Part shown: one piece after another, positions 22,328 through 28,906 of the stretch
Layout of the letters: every line of letters begins with the position of its first letter
Position numbering within the stretch: position 1 is the stretch's first letter
NCBI GenBank assembly: GCA_019448215.1
Contig: CP080408.1
Span: forward strand, 2,790,001 to 2,854,000
Length of the DNA stretch: 64,000 nt
Reading direction: 5' to 3'
Source of the DNA: Thalassovita mediterranea
GTDB lineage: Bacteria; Pseudomonadota; Alphaproteobacteria; Caulobacterales; Hyphomonadaceae
The notes under the pieces: generated by a model
The model's database searches: none
What the model saw: the letters and a program-made list of their open reading frames with translations, nothing else
Told to the model about the DNA's origin: nothing
Made by a program: the position numbers and the translations under genes

Positions 22328-22937
22328 TGTCAGCCTCCTTCTCCGCCTTTTCATCGCCCGGCAGCTCTTTGGTCATGCCTTCCCAAGGCGAAAGGAAATC
22401 GAAGTTCCGGTATTCCTGAACGAGGCTCACCGGCTCATAGACAACCCGCTTTTCAAGGTCGTCATAACGTACTTCGGTATAGCCCGTCAGCGGGAAGTCC
22501 TTGCGCAGCGGATAGCCTTCAAAACCATAATCGGTCAGGATGCGGCGCATGTCCGGGTGGCCGGCAAAGCGGATGCCGTACATGTCAAACGCTTCGCGCT
22601 CGAACCAGTCGGCGCTCGGGTGCAGGCCGGTAAGGCTCGGCACAGCCGCGCTCTCATCGGTCGAGACCTTCACCCGGATACGCTGGTTCAGGCGCATCGA
22701 CAGGAAGTGATAGACGACCTCAAAACGCTGGCTGCGCTCAGGATAGTCGACACCGCAAATATCGATCAGCGTCTCGAACACGCACTGATTGTCGTCTTTC
22801 AGGAATTTCGACAGGCGCAGGATCGAATCGCGTTCGGCGAGCAGCGTCAGCTCGCCATGCTTCACATGGAAGCTTTTCACCATATCAGCGCACGAGTCGC
22901 TGATATGCTCGCCAAGCTCTTTCAGGGCTTCACTCAT
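22320..22937 (-). CDS. nuoC: NADH-quinone oxidoreductase subunit C
   Basis: 30-kDa-type subunit of the peripheral arm, 205 aa. Conserved segments include [33 protein letters not shown] and the [20 protein letters not shown] signature. The C-terminal tail is charged (Glu/Lys-rich). It begins 20 bp after nuoB. Confidence 0.97.
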   Translation of the reverse strand: MSEALKELGEHISDSCADMVKSFHVKHGELTLLAERDSILRLSKFLKDDNQCVFETLIDICGVDYPERSQRFEVVYHFLSMRLNQRIRVKVSTDESAAVPSLTGLHPSADWFEREAFDMYGIRFAGHPDMRRILTDYGFEGYPLRKDFPLTGYTEVRYDDLEKRVVYEPVSLVQEYRNFDFLSPWEGMTKELPGDEKAEKEADNG

Positions 22938-22957
22938 GACCAGTAAATCCTTTCCGC

Positions 22958-23527
22958 CTAGCGCTCGATCGAGCCTTCGCGGCGGATCTTCTTCTGAAGT
23001 TGCAGCATACCATAGACGAGCGCTTCTGCGGTCGGCGGACAGCCTGGCACATAGATGTCGACAGGCACGATACGGTCACAGCCGCGAACGACTGAATATG
23101 AATAGTGATAATAACCGCCGCCATTCGCGCACGAGCCCATGGAAACAACGTAACGCGGCTCCGGCATCTGGTCGTAGACCTTGCGAAGCGCTGGCGCCAT
23201 CTTGTTGGTGAGCGTACCTGCGACGATCATCACGTCTGACTGACGCGGAGAGCCGCGCGGTGCCATGCCGAAGCGCTCCAGGTCGTAACGCGGATTGCCT
23301 GCCTGCATCATTTCAACAGCGCAGCACGCCAGACCGAACGTCATCCACATGAGTGAACCGGTCCGCGCCCACGCAATCAGGTCGTCTGCCCGCGCGGTGA
23401 AATAGCCTTTGTCGGCAAGGTGATCGGAAAGTCCGGCAAAGAACGGGTCATCAGCGCGCACATCGTGCCCGCCTTCGACACCGGCGCGGCCGGCTCCAAG
23501 TGCATATGGCTTATAGTCGTCGGCCAT
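22958..23527 (-). CDS. nuoB: NADH-quinone oxidoreductase subunit B
   Basis: PSST-type subunit carrying the terminal [4Fe-4S] cluster N2. The 189-aa protein has the ligands Cys68, Cys69 ([10 protein letters not shown]), Cys133 ([11 protein letters not shown]) and Cys163 ([11 protein letters not shown]). The ATG follows the nuoA stop directly, with no gap. Confidence 0.97.
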   Translation of the reverse strand: MADDYKPYALGAGRAGVEGGHDVRADDPFFAGLSDHLADKGYFTARADDLIAWARTGSLMWMTFGLACCAVEMMQAGNPRYDLERFGMAPRGSPRQSDVMIVAGTLTNKMAPALRKVYDQMPEPRYVVSMGSCANGGGYYHYSYSVVRGCDRIVPVDIYVPGCPPTAEALVYGMLQLQKKIRREGSIER

Positions 23528-23902
23528 CTATTCCCACTCCAGCGCCCCACGGCGCCATTCGTATATGAAACCTACCGTCAGCACGCCGAGGAAGACGACC
23601 ATGGACCAGAAGCCGAACACGCCAATGGTGCCGAGGCTGACAGCCCACGGGAAGAGGAAGGCCACTTCCAGATCGAAGATGATGAAGAGGATGGCCACCA
23701 GATAGAAGCGGACATCGAATTTCATGCGCGCATCGTCGAAAGCGTTGAAGCCACACTCATAGGCCGAATTCTTTTCAGGGTCCGGGTTGGACGGGGCCAA
23801 AATGGCAGCGCCAATAATGAAGAGCAGCGACAGGATCACACCAAGTCCCAGAAACAGGATCACTGGCAGATAGTCGAGGGCAAAGCGTTCAATCTCGGTC
23901 AT
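23528..23902 (-). CDS. nuoA: NADH-quinone oxidoreductase subunit A
   Basis: Small membrane subunit, 124 aa, with three predicted helices and the conserved loop [20 protein letters not shown] before the second helix. It is the first gene of the operon. GAGGAG lies about 10 bases before the ATG, and two perfect inverted repeats lie in the leader just upstream. Confidence 0.97.
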   Translation of the reverse strand: MTEIERFALDYLPVILFLGLGVILSLLFIIGAAILAPSNPDPEKNSAYECGFNAFDDARMKFDVRFYLVAILFIIFDLEVAFLFPWAVSLGTIGVFGFWSMVVFLGVLTVGFIYEWRRGALEWE

Positions 23903-23932
23903 ATGAGGTGAGCTCCTCGAAGGACGGGCGTC

Positions 23933-23957
23933 GAAAGCGTCGGGTTAGGACGCTTTC
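23933..23957. repeat. Perfect 9-bp inverted repeat in the nuoA leader
   Basis: Arms GAAAGCGTC (23933-23941) and GACGCTTTC (23949-23957) flank a 7-base loop. It ends about 30 bases before the nuoA start. No T-run follows on the minus strand, so it is not an ordinary intrinsic terminator; an operator or an mRNA hairpin is more likely. Confidence 0.6.
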
Positions 23958-23962
23958 AGCGC

Positions 23963-23979
23963 GATGGCAACATGCCATC
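23963..23979. repeat. Perfect 7-bp palindrome near the predicted nuo transcription start
   Basis: Arms GATGGCA and TGCCATC are separated by three bases. It sits just downstream (minus strand) of a TATGAT hexamer at 23983-23988, so it would cover the start point of transcription if that hexamer is the -10 box. It resembles a repressor operator; which protein would bind is unknown. Confidence 0.5.
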
Positions 23980-23982
23980 CCC

Positions 23983-23988
23983 ATCATA
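23983..23988 (-). promoter_or_regulatory. Possible -10 box of the nuo operon
   Basis: The minus-strand hexamer TATGAT resembles a sigma-70-type -10 box and lies about 80 bases before nuoA. No good -35 box is seen at the right distance, so the promoter is tentative or may need an activator. Confidence 0.3.
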
Positions 23989-24199
23989 ACTAACGTGGCT
24001 GACAGAAAATTCTGCCCCCTCGCATGCGGCGAGGCGACGCGCTGGCTGCAACCGGCATCCAGCTGAAAATGCGAAGGATTTGCAAGTCATACAGCTCCCC
24101 CTCGCCCACACTTCCCAAACACCGTCACTGCACCGTCAGAAACACCACGCCTGCACCAGAGTTTCCGACACCTGAGGGCACCGGGGTACAGTGGCACCC

Positions 24200-24583
24200 A
24201 TGATCGCCCGTGACTGGATCCTTGATGTGTTGGCAGAGCTGGAGCTCTGGTACTGGCCCATCTTCCTCTGGGAACTGTACTGGCTGGACCGCTACCTCAT
24301 AGCGAGACGCGCAGAACACCGCTCTGGCCTTGTTGGCTACTCGGTCTGCAAGAAAGGCCGCATCTATATCACGCTCCAGGCCTTCGCGGACAAACCAGCC
24401 CCGAATGACTGGACCGTGTTTGCGCCGCGTGCGCCTTGGAAGCGGCTGTCTCTGGATGTCTCTGAGGTGTGGCAGGGCCTGAAGGCTACTGAATCTCAAA
24501 CACCCGCCCAGCGTCCATCTTTCAGCACGTCCGAACCATGGAAAATCTCCGCCGCCACAAACCTCAATCTCATTCCACCCTAG
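24200..24583 (+). CDS. Hypothetical small tryptophan-rich protein
   Basis: Frame of 127 aa not recognised as any family. It begins at ATG 24200, or at GTG 24191. The N-terminal two thirds is unusually rich in Trp and Tyr (ELWYWPIFLWELYWLDRYL) and could sit at a membrane surface; the last 30 residues look like random translation. It is divergent from nuoA and followed by repeat-rich non-coding DNA. It may be a real orphan gene or a chance frame. Confidence 0.4.
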   Translation: MIARDWILDVLAELELWYWPIFLWELYWLDRYLIARRAEHRSGLVGYSVCKKGRIYITLQAFADKPAPNDWTVFAPRAPWKRLSLDVSEVWQGLKATESQTPAQRPSFSTSEPWKISAATNLNLIPP

Positions 24584-24674
24584 ACACAGCGCCCAACCCA
24601 AACTCCGCATGGTGAGCGAAGCCGAACCACGCGGCCAACATCAACCCCACCACCCCAAACACCCACCTCCCGAA

Positions 24675-24696
24675 GATACCTGCGAAGGCAGGTATC
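24675..24696. repeat. REP-like palindrome
   Basis: Perfect 9-bp arms GATACCTGC and GCAGGTATC around the loop GAAG. The CTGCGAAGGCAG core resembles a short palindromic repeat common between genes in several alphaproteobacteria (recalled, not searched). Confidence 0.6.
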
Positions 24697-24755
24697 CAAG
24701 ATGCAGCCTCTGAGCCTAAGCAAGCACTCTCAAAGCCGCATCATGGACACCTGCC

Positions 24756-24780
24756 CCTCATCCTGTGCTTGTCGAAGGAC
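24756..24780. repeat. Dispersed repeat unit, copy 1 (degenerate)
   Basis: Contains CCTCATCCTG followed by GTGCTTGTCGAAGGAC. It matches the unit at 24838-24863 except for a few bases and has a weaker palindrome. Confidence 0.6.
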
Positions 24781-24837
24781 GCAGGCGTCTGCGGATACAA
24801 GACCGCAGCCCGACCGGGCCTGCGGCCGCACGCGCTT

Positions 24838-24863
24838 CCTCATCCTGAGCCTGTCGAAGGATG
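24838..24863. repeat. Dispersed repeat unit, copy 2
   Basis: Contains CATCCT (24841-24846) and AGGATG (24858-24863) as inverted arms around GAGCCTGTCGA. It is the better-preserved copy of the unit at 24756-24780, 82 bases away in the same orientation. Confidence 0.65.
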
Positions 24864-24904
24864 AAGCAGGAAATCACTGAAGGAAGCGCCATAAGCCTCC
24901 TGAG

Positions 24905-24924
24905 ACCCCGGCCTGCGCCGGGGT
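24905..24924. repeat. GC-rich palindrome
   Basis: Arms ACCCCGGC and GCCGGGGT enclose CTGC. This is a strong hairpin on either strand without a T-run; it resembles another family of short intergenic repeats in alphaproteobacteria. Confidence 0.6.
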
Positions 24925-25063
24925 GAGCGGATTGAGTGAAACGCAGCCCTGAGCCCGATCCATCGCGAAGCGAGATCAAACCAAAAGAGCACCACTCAGA
25001 TGAAGAGGGAAGCGGGGAAACGGAGCGAAAAGCACAAAGCCCCTGCCGGGGCATTCATTTCCT

Positions 25064-25088
25064 ATTTTCGATCCACCGGATCGAAAAT
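25064..25088. repeat. Perfect 11-bp inverted repeat downstream of tRNA-Phe
   Basis: Arms ATTTTCGATCC and GGATCGAAAAT are separated by only three bases, making a very stable hairpin. It lies 26 bases beyond the 3' end of the minus-strand tRNA-Phe and could help end its transcript, although no clear T-run follows. Confidence 0.6.
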
Positions 25089-25113
25089 TTCGCTGCGCAA
25101 ATCGGAAAGTGAA

Positions 25114-25188
25114 TGGTGCCCGGGGGCGGATTTGAACCACCGACACGCGGATTTTCAATCCGCTGCTCTACCCCTGAGCTACCCGGGC
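25114..25188 (-). tRNA. tRNA-Phe (anticodon GAA)
   Basis: A full cloverleaf can be folded by eye: acceptor GCCCGGG pairs with CCCGGGC, the anticodon stem GCGGA/TCCGC holds loop TTGAAAA, and the T-arm has GGTGG-TTCGAAT-CCGCC. The discriminator is A and CCA is encoded. A minus-strand promoter lies at 25209-25237. Confidence 0.97.
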
Positions 25189-25208
25189 GGGTTACTGGGG
25201 AAACGGCG

Positions 25209-25237
25209 TCATAACGCCGGGACTTGCCATTGTCCAA
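25209..25237 (-). promoter_or_regulatory. Predicted promoter of tRNA-Phe
   Basis: On the minus strand TTGGAC and TTATGA are spaced by exactly 17 bases, about 20 bases before the tRNA. The fit to sigma-70-type consensus is moderate. Confidence 0.5.
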
Positions 25238-25276
25238 TCCCCTGTTTGATCTTTTTGCAGCAAGCTGCAGACAACC

Positions 25277-26518
25277 TCAATTATAGCGCGGCTGAACCGT
25301 CTCTGCCGGGGCAGATTCGCCAGCCCGGACAGTTTCACACGCCGCGTCGAGATCGCGCAGATAGTCATCGATCATATCGGCATGTTTCGGCGACAGCATG
25401 AGATGAAGACTGCGCGGCTCCTTGGTGACCGAGGTGAACCAGCCACGCTTGTAGAGCTCGCCATAAAGCGCAAAGGAATGAAGGTCCGGATGGCGAAACG
25501 CGATGAGGCCAAGCAGCGGCGTGCCAAGAATCTCGAACCCACGAGAGCGCAGCCCCTGCTCTACTCTCTCGCGCGCGGCGCAGACCTTGCCCTGGAGGCG
25601 GCAATATCCCTCGACACCCAAATGGTTCATCACCGCCCAGGCCGCAGAAATCGCCCCGCCCGGCCGCGTCCCGGCGAGGGTCGGGGTCTTCATCGGCGCG
25701 CCAGACCAGCCCGCAAAGTCGAACGGCATGTGCTGATAGAGGTCAGCCGAGCGGAACAGCACGGTCGATGCGCCTTTGGCCGCATATCCATACTTATGAA
25801 GATCAGCGCTCATCGACTGGACGCCCTCCAGCTCAAAATCGAAAGCCGGCACAGGAACGCCATTCATCCGCGCAAATGGCGCAAGGAAGCCGCCAACGCA
25901 GGCATCGACATGAAGCCAGACGCCTTTCACAATGGCGAGGTCAGACAGCGCCGCGATCGGGTCGATGATTCCGTGCGGGAAATTCGGCGCGGAGCCGACG
26001 ATCATCACAGTGTTCGAATCAATCAGCTCAGCCATGGCGGCAGGGTCAGCTTCATAGCTGCCATCGGTCTTCAGAGCCGCACGGCGCACTTCAATGTCCA
26101 TGAGGTGCGCTGCTTTATCGAAGGCAAGATGTGCCGACTGCGGCAGGACGATATTCGCAGGTCCCGACTGGCCTTTCGAGCGGGCAAAGTCGCGCGCTGT
26201 CTTGAGCGCCATCGTGATCGAATCGGTTCCGCCGGATGTCATCGCGCCGGTCGACCCTTCTGGCCCATGCAGGAGGTCCAGCGCCATGGAGACGACATCC
26301 TTCTCCATCTTCGCAAGCGACGGAAAGGCAAGCGGCCCAAGGCCGTTCTCTGACATGAAGGCGGTGTAGGCTTCCTTCTGGACCTGCTCGACCTCTGGAC
26401 CGGCATTAAAGACATAGACCGCCGTCTTGCCGTCGCGCCACTTGGCATCGCCTGCACCGCGCGCCGACATCTCGGATTTTAGCTCGGTCCAGCTCGTTCC
26501 TGTTTTCGGTAGTTTCAT
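25277..26518 (-). CDS. PLP-dependent lyase similar to sphingosine-1-phosphate lyase
   Basis: Fold-type I PLP enzyme of the group II decarboxylase family. Cofactor features are TSGGTDS at 94-100, HVDACVGG with Asp205, and the Schiff-base lysine in SADLHKYGYAAKG (Lys242). That last block, with PTLAGTRPGG further on, resembles eukaryotic S1P lyase more than glutamate or DOPA decarboxylases. S1P lyase cleaves phosphorylated sphingoid bases to an aldehyde and phosphoethanolamine. The 413-aa protein lacks the N-terminal membrane anchor of the human enzyme. Start ATG 26518 lies 41 bases after tRNA-Arg. The substrate is inferred from sequence only. Confidence 0.8.
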   Translation of the reverse strand: MKLPKTGTSWTELKSEMSARGAGDAKWRDGKTAVYVFNAGPEVEQVQKEAYTAFMSENGLGPLAFPSLAKMEKDVVSMALDLLHGPEGSTGAMTSGGTDSITMALKTARDFARSKGQSGPANIVLPQSAHLAFDKAAHLMDIEVRRAALKTDGSYEADPAAMAELIDSNTVMIVGSAPNFPHGIIDPIAALSDLAIVKGVWLHVDACVGGFLAPFARMNGVPVPAFDFELEGVQSMSADLHKYGYAAKGASTVLFRSADLYQHMPFDFAGWSGAPMKTPTLAGTRPGGAISAAWAVMNHLGVEGYCRLQGKVCAARERVEQGLRSRGFEILGTPLLGLIAFRHPDLHSFALYGELYKRGWFTSVTKEPRSLHLMLSPKHADMIDDYLRDLDAACETVRAGESAPAETVQPRYN

Positions 26519-26559
26519 CGCTGCCTCCCAATCGGGCAGCATAATCGAACCGCCAGCAA

Positions 26560-26636
26560 TGGCGACCCCTACAGGACTTGAACCTGTAACCGTCGGATTA
26601 GAAGTCCGGTGCTCTATCCAGTTGAGCTAAGGGGCC
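26560..26636 (-). tRNA. tRNA-Arg (anticodon TCT)
   Basis: The acceptor GGCCCCT pairs with AGGGGTC (one G-U pair), the anticodon loop CTTCTAA gives TCT, the T-arm is ACAGG-TTCAAGT-CCTGT, discriminator G, and CCA is encoded. It lies 15 bases after the NDUFS4-like gene. No clear promoter of its own was seen, so it may be co-transcribed with that gene. Confidence 0.97.
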
Positions 26637-26651
26637 GGAAAGCGCGCCGGA

Positions 26652-26960
26652 CTAATGCGTCCAGGGCTGTTTGCGATCGGCAGCGAAGTTCTGGGAGTAA
26701 GATTTCACCAGACGCTTTGGCTCACGCGGCTCATCGACAGTGAAAGTCAGCTTTTCGCGCTTGGCAAAGTCGATTGCCTGTTCACGCGTTTCGAAGTGCA
26801 TGCGCACTTGGCCTGTTGTGTCGTTGATGCTGGTCCAGCCCATCAGAGGGTCAGCGAAGCGGGCATCGTGATCGGCACGAAACTCAAGAACCCATTCGCG
26901 CGTCTTTCCCCGGCCTGACTGCATGGCAGTCTTTCTGGGCTTATAGATCCGCGCGTCCAT
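26652..26960 (-). CDS. NDUFS4-like complex I accessory subunit
   Basis: Protein of 102 aa matching the ETC complex I subunit conserved region (NDUFS4 family), an accessory subunit of alphaproteobacterial and mitochondrial complex I that stabilises the junction of the NADH module. Recognisable stretches are MDARIYKPRKTAMQSGRGKT at the start, WVLEF, and DPLMGWTSINDTTGQVRMHF, with YSQNF near the end. ATG 26960 is set by this N-terminus. The gene is alone, over 2 kb from the nuo operon, and lies between tRNA-Pro and tRNA-Arg on the same strand with gaps of 20 and 15 bases. Confidence 0.9.
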   Translation of the reverse strand: MDARIYKPRKTAMQSGRGKTREWVLEFRADHDARFADPLMGWTSINDTTGQVRMHFETREQAIDFAKREKLTFTVDEPREPKRLVKSYSQNFAADRKQPWTH

Positions 26961-26980
26961 GTTCGCCTCCAGTATATCGA

Positions 26981-27057
26981 TGGTCGGAGCGAGAGGATTC
27001 GAACCTCCGACCCCCTGATCCCAAATCAGGTGCGCTACCAGGCTGCGCCACGCTCCG
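26981..27057 (-). tRNA. tRNA-Pro (anticodon TGG)
   Basis: The acceptor CGGAGCG pairs with CGCTCCG, the anticodon stem CCTGA/TCAGG holds TTTGGGA, and the T-arm is GGAGG-TTCGAAT-CCTCT. Discriminator A and encoded CCA. It leads the NDUFS4-like gene by 20 bases. Confidence 0.97.
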
Positions 27058-27072
27058 ACATCGGATTGCCCT

Positions 27073-27100
27073 TCTATGCAGACGCGCCGGACGCCGCAAG
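27073..27100 (-). promoter_or_regulatory. Possible promoter of tRNA-Pro
   Basis: The minus strand has CTTGCG and CATAGA separated by 16 bases, ending about 15 bases before the tRNA. Both boxes deviate from consensus. It lies immediately at the 3' end of the thioesterase gene. Confidence 0.35.
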
Positions 27101-27102
27101 CC

Positions 27103-27534
27103 CTATTTAGCGGTTCGACGCAGCACGCGGAAAACTGCGTCCGCCCGCGCGGCCAAAACCGTGCCCACCAGCATGTCCGCCGTGACGTGCACAACGCCGT
27201 TATCGCTAGATATGACGCGGGGATGCGCCTCGAGCCAGTCGCCCGGACGGATGGTGCCGTAGAAGCTGGTGGTGAGCTTCAGTGTCACTGACATTTTCCG
27301 GGTTTCATACCAGACGGCCCAGGCAAGCGCGCCATCTGCAAACGAACTCACCATGCCGCCATGCATGAAACCCATGCTGTTGCAATGGCGGTCCAGGACC
27401 CAGATGCCGCTGCGCATGTCGCCTTCTGCCGTCGCGCGGCAGACGGGTCCGTTGCGTGTGGTGAACGGGCCGCGGGAAGAGGATATCTCGAAACCCGCAG
27501 GCGGGTCGCGGTGAACTTCGCTATTCTGCGGCAT
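27103..27534 (-). CDS. PaaI-family hotdog-fold thioesterase
   Basis: Protein of 143 aa with a hotdog fold. The active-site region MGFMHGGMVSSFADGALAWA has the HGG motif at 58-60 and a catalytic acidic residue at Asp67, as in PaaI/YbgC-type acyl-CoA thioesterases; the natural acyl-CoA is unknown. ATG 27534 is chosen because the longer frame merely reads into the DUF192 gene; it overlaps that gene's end by 14 bases, so the two are probably one transcript. Confidence 0.87.
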   Translation of the reverse strand: MPQNSEVHRDPPAGFEISSSRGPFTTRNGPVCRATAEGDMRSGIWVLDRHCNSMGFMHGGMVSSFADGALAWAVWYETRKMSVTLKLTTSFYGTIRPGDWLEAHPRVISSDNGVVHVTADMLVGTVLAARADAVFRVLRRTAK

Positions 27535-28006
27535 CGTTGCCGAAGATTGCGTGACGGACGGTGTCGCCCGGCTCGATGCCAAGCTCTGCTGCCCTGCCGC
27601 CATTGATCTCGAGGACGCCTTTTACCGGGGTGCCCGGCGAAATGGTGCGCAGAGAGCCCGGAACAGCATTACGGGCAATCATCACGACAGAACCGGTCGA
27701 AGAGATGAACAGCATGTCCAGCGGGATCAGCGTGTTCTTCATATACATCGCCGGCTCACGCGGATTGCCGAAGTCAAACAGCATCCCTGCATCTGGTGCC
27801 AGCGATTCGCGGTTCATGAGGCCGTAGGAAATCTCATCGCTCTCATCGGCGATCTCGATGTCGAACTGGTGGCTACCATTTGCCGAGTCGATCGTGACGC
27901 TCGAGGTCTCAAGCGGATCGGCAGGCGCGGTCTGCGCAAAAGCAGTGGAAGACGGCAGCACCATGGTGCTGAAGCTCAGGGCCGCAATGGCGAGAAGTGT
28001 TTTCAT
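27521..28006 (-). CDS. DUF192 family exported protein
   Basis: Protein of 161 aa starting with a signal peptide (about residues 1-25, ending SSTAFAQ). The mature part shows the DUF192 pattern: YGLMNRESLAPDAGMLFDF, MYMKNTLIPLDMLFI, and VLEINGGRAAELGI. The function of the family is not established. ATG 28006 is preferred since it begins the signal sequence MKTLLAIAAL. It overlaps the thioesterase gene at its 3' end. Confidence 0.9.
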   Translation of the reverse strand: MKTLLAIAALSFSTMVLPSSTAFAQTAPADPLETSSVTIDSANGSHQFDIEIADESDEISYGLMNRESLAPDAGMLFDFGNPREPAMYMKNTLIPLDMLFISSTGSVVMIARNAVPGSLRTISPGTPVKGVLEINGGRAAELGIEPGDTVRHAIFGNDAAE

Positions 28007-28067
28007 GCCAGCGGGTTTAGCCCGCACCTTTCGCACGCACAACACGTCTTGGAAGCCAGCGATGTAT

Positions 28068-28586
28068 CTATTCTGTAAGGACGGCGCTCACATAGGCGCC
28101 GCGCGTGCCTTCGGAGATTGTCACGGTGAACTGCTCGCCCGGCTCTGCCGACGAGATGCCGCTACGGCGAAGAACGGAAATGTGGATGAAGACATCCCCC
28201 TCCTCCTCGACCCGATTTACAAAACCGAAGCCGCGTTCTGTGCTGAACCACTTAACAATGACGTCTTCAGGTTCAGGGGCAGTGCCTTTTTCCTTGGCGA
28301 TCACCTCGCGAGGACGGTCCATCTCGATGATATGCTCAACCTGCCAGCCCCGATCGCCGGCTACAGCGTCGCAGACGATACGTGCCCCTTCATCGGCATC
28401 AGACTCGCCATAGGCCCGCAGCGCCGAGATATGGATCATCACATCGCCCGAAAGCTCAGATGAGGTAACTGAATCAGGAATGACGAAACCGTAGCCCTTT
28501 GCAGGGTCAAACCATTTGATAGCGCCAATCACCCGCACTGAGGTTGAAGGCTCTATATTCTGGATTTCAGGTTTCACCGCACTCAT
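28068..28586 (-). CDS. Protein with two cold-shock domains
   Basis: RNA/single-strand DNA-binding protein of 172 aa with two cold-shock domains. The first, at about 17-85, has GAIKWFDPAKGYGFV (RNP1-like) and DVMIHIS (RNP2-like); the second, at about 105-170, has VKWFSTERGFGFV and DVFIHIS. Double-CSD proteins are typical of alphaproteobacteria and usually act as RNA chaperones. Start ATG 28586 follows a GGTGGG stretch. It lies downstream of tRNA-Glu on the same strand. Confidence 0.92.
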   Translation of the reverse strand: MSAVKPEIQNIEPSTSVRVIGAIKWFDPAKGYGFVIPDSVTSSELSGDVMIHISALRAYGESDADEGARIVCDAVAGDRGWQVEHIIEMDRPREVIAKEKGTAPEPEDVIVKWFSTERGFGFVNRVEEEGDVFIHISVLRRSGISSAEPGEQFTVTISEGTRGAYVSAVLTE

Positions 28587-28686
28587 CGACCCACCATTCC
28601 CGTTAAGAATAGTAGAAAAGCCGAATCGGAATGTCATCCCCGAAGGGGACAACAAATCGTGTTTTACGCGAAATTGTCCAAAAAAA

Positions 28687-28761
28687 TGGCACTCCCTAGG
28701 GGAATCGAACCCCTCTTTCCAGGTTGAAAACCTGGCGTCCTAACCGATAGACGAAGGGAGC
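28687..28761 (-). tRNA. tRNA-Glu (anticodon TTC)
   Basis: The acceptor GCTCCCT pairs with AGGGAGT (terminal G-U), the anticodon loop TTTTCAA gives TTC, the T-arm is GAGGG-GTTCGAT-TCCCCT-like, discriminator G with encoded CCA. A run of six T follows directly on the minus strand. The glutamyl-tRNA synthetase gene is also in this window. Confidence 0.97.
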
Positions 28762-28779
28762 GCTCGGTTTGGAACGCGC

Positions 28780-28808
28780 GATATAGCTGTCACTCGCGCG
28801 GCTTGCAA
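28780..28808 (-). promoter_or_regulatory. Predicted promoter of tRNA-Glu
   Basis: On the minus strand TTGCAA and TATATC are separated by exactly 17 bases, and the -10 box ends 18 bases before the tRNA. This is one of the better sigma-70-type promoters in the window. Confidence 0.6.
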
Positions 28809-28906
28809 GCGGCTCTATGCGGACAAATCAGTTTTTTGCAGTTGGGCGCCTTTTCGCTGGATGCACACCAGACCGGGATCCCCCGTCATGCAAGGAAATC
28901 CGGGGC

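Larger units (their letters stand above)
24584..25113. other. Repeat-rich intergenic region
   Basis: This stretch of about 530 bases has no convincing gene. It contains several short palindromes and a repeated 20-odd-base unit of a kind found dispersed between genes in alphaproteobacteria. The elements are listed separately. Confidence 0.7.

Noticed and set aside
28637-28649. Small hairpin TCCCC-GAA-GGGGA between tRNA-Glu and the cold-shock gene
   Set aside because: A 5-bp stem without a T-run on the minus strand is too weak to call as a terminator or thermosensor.
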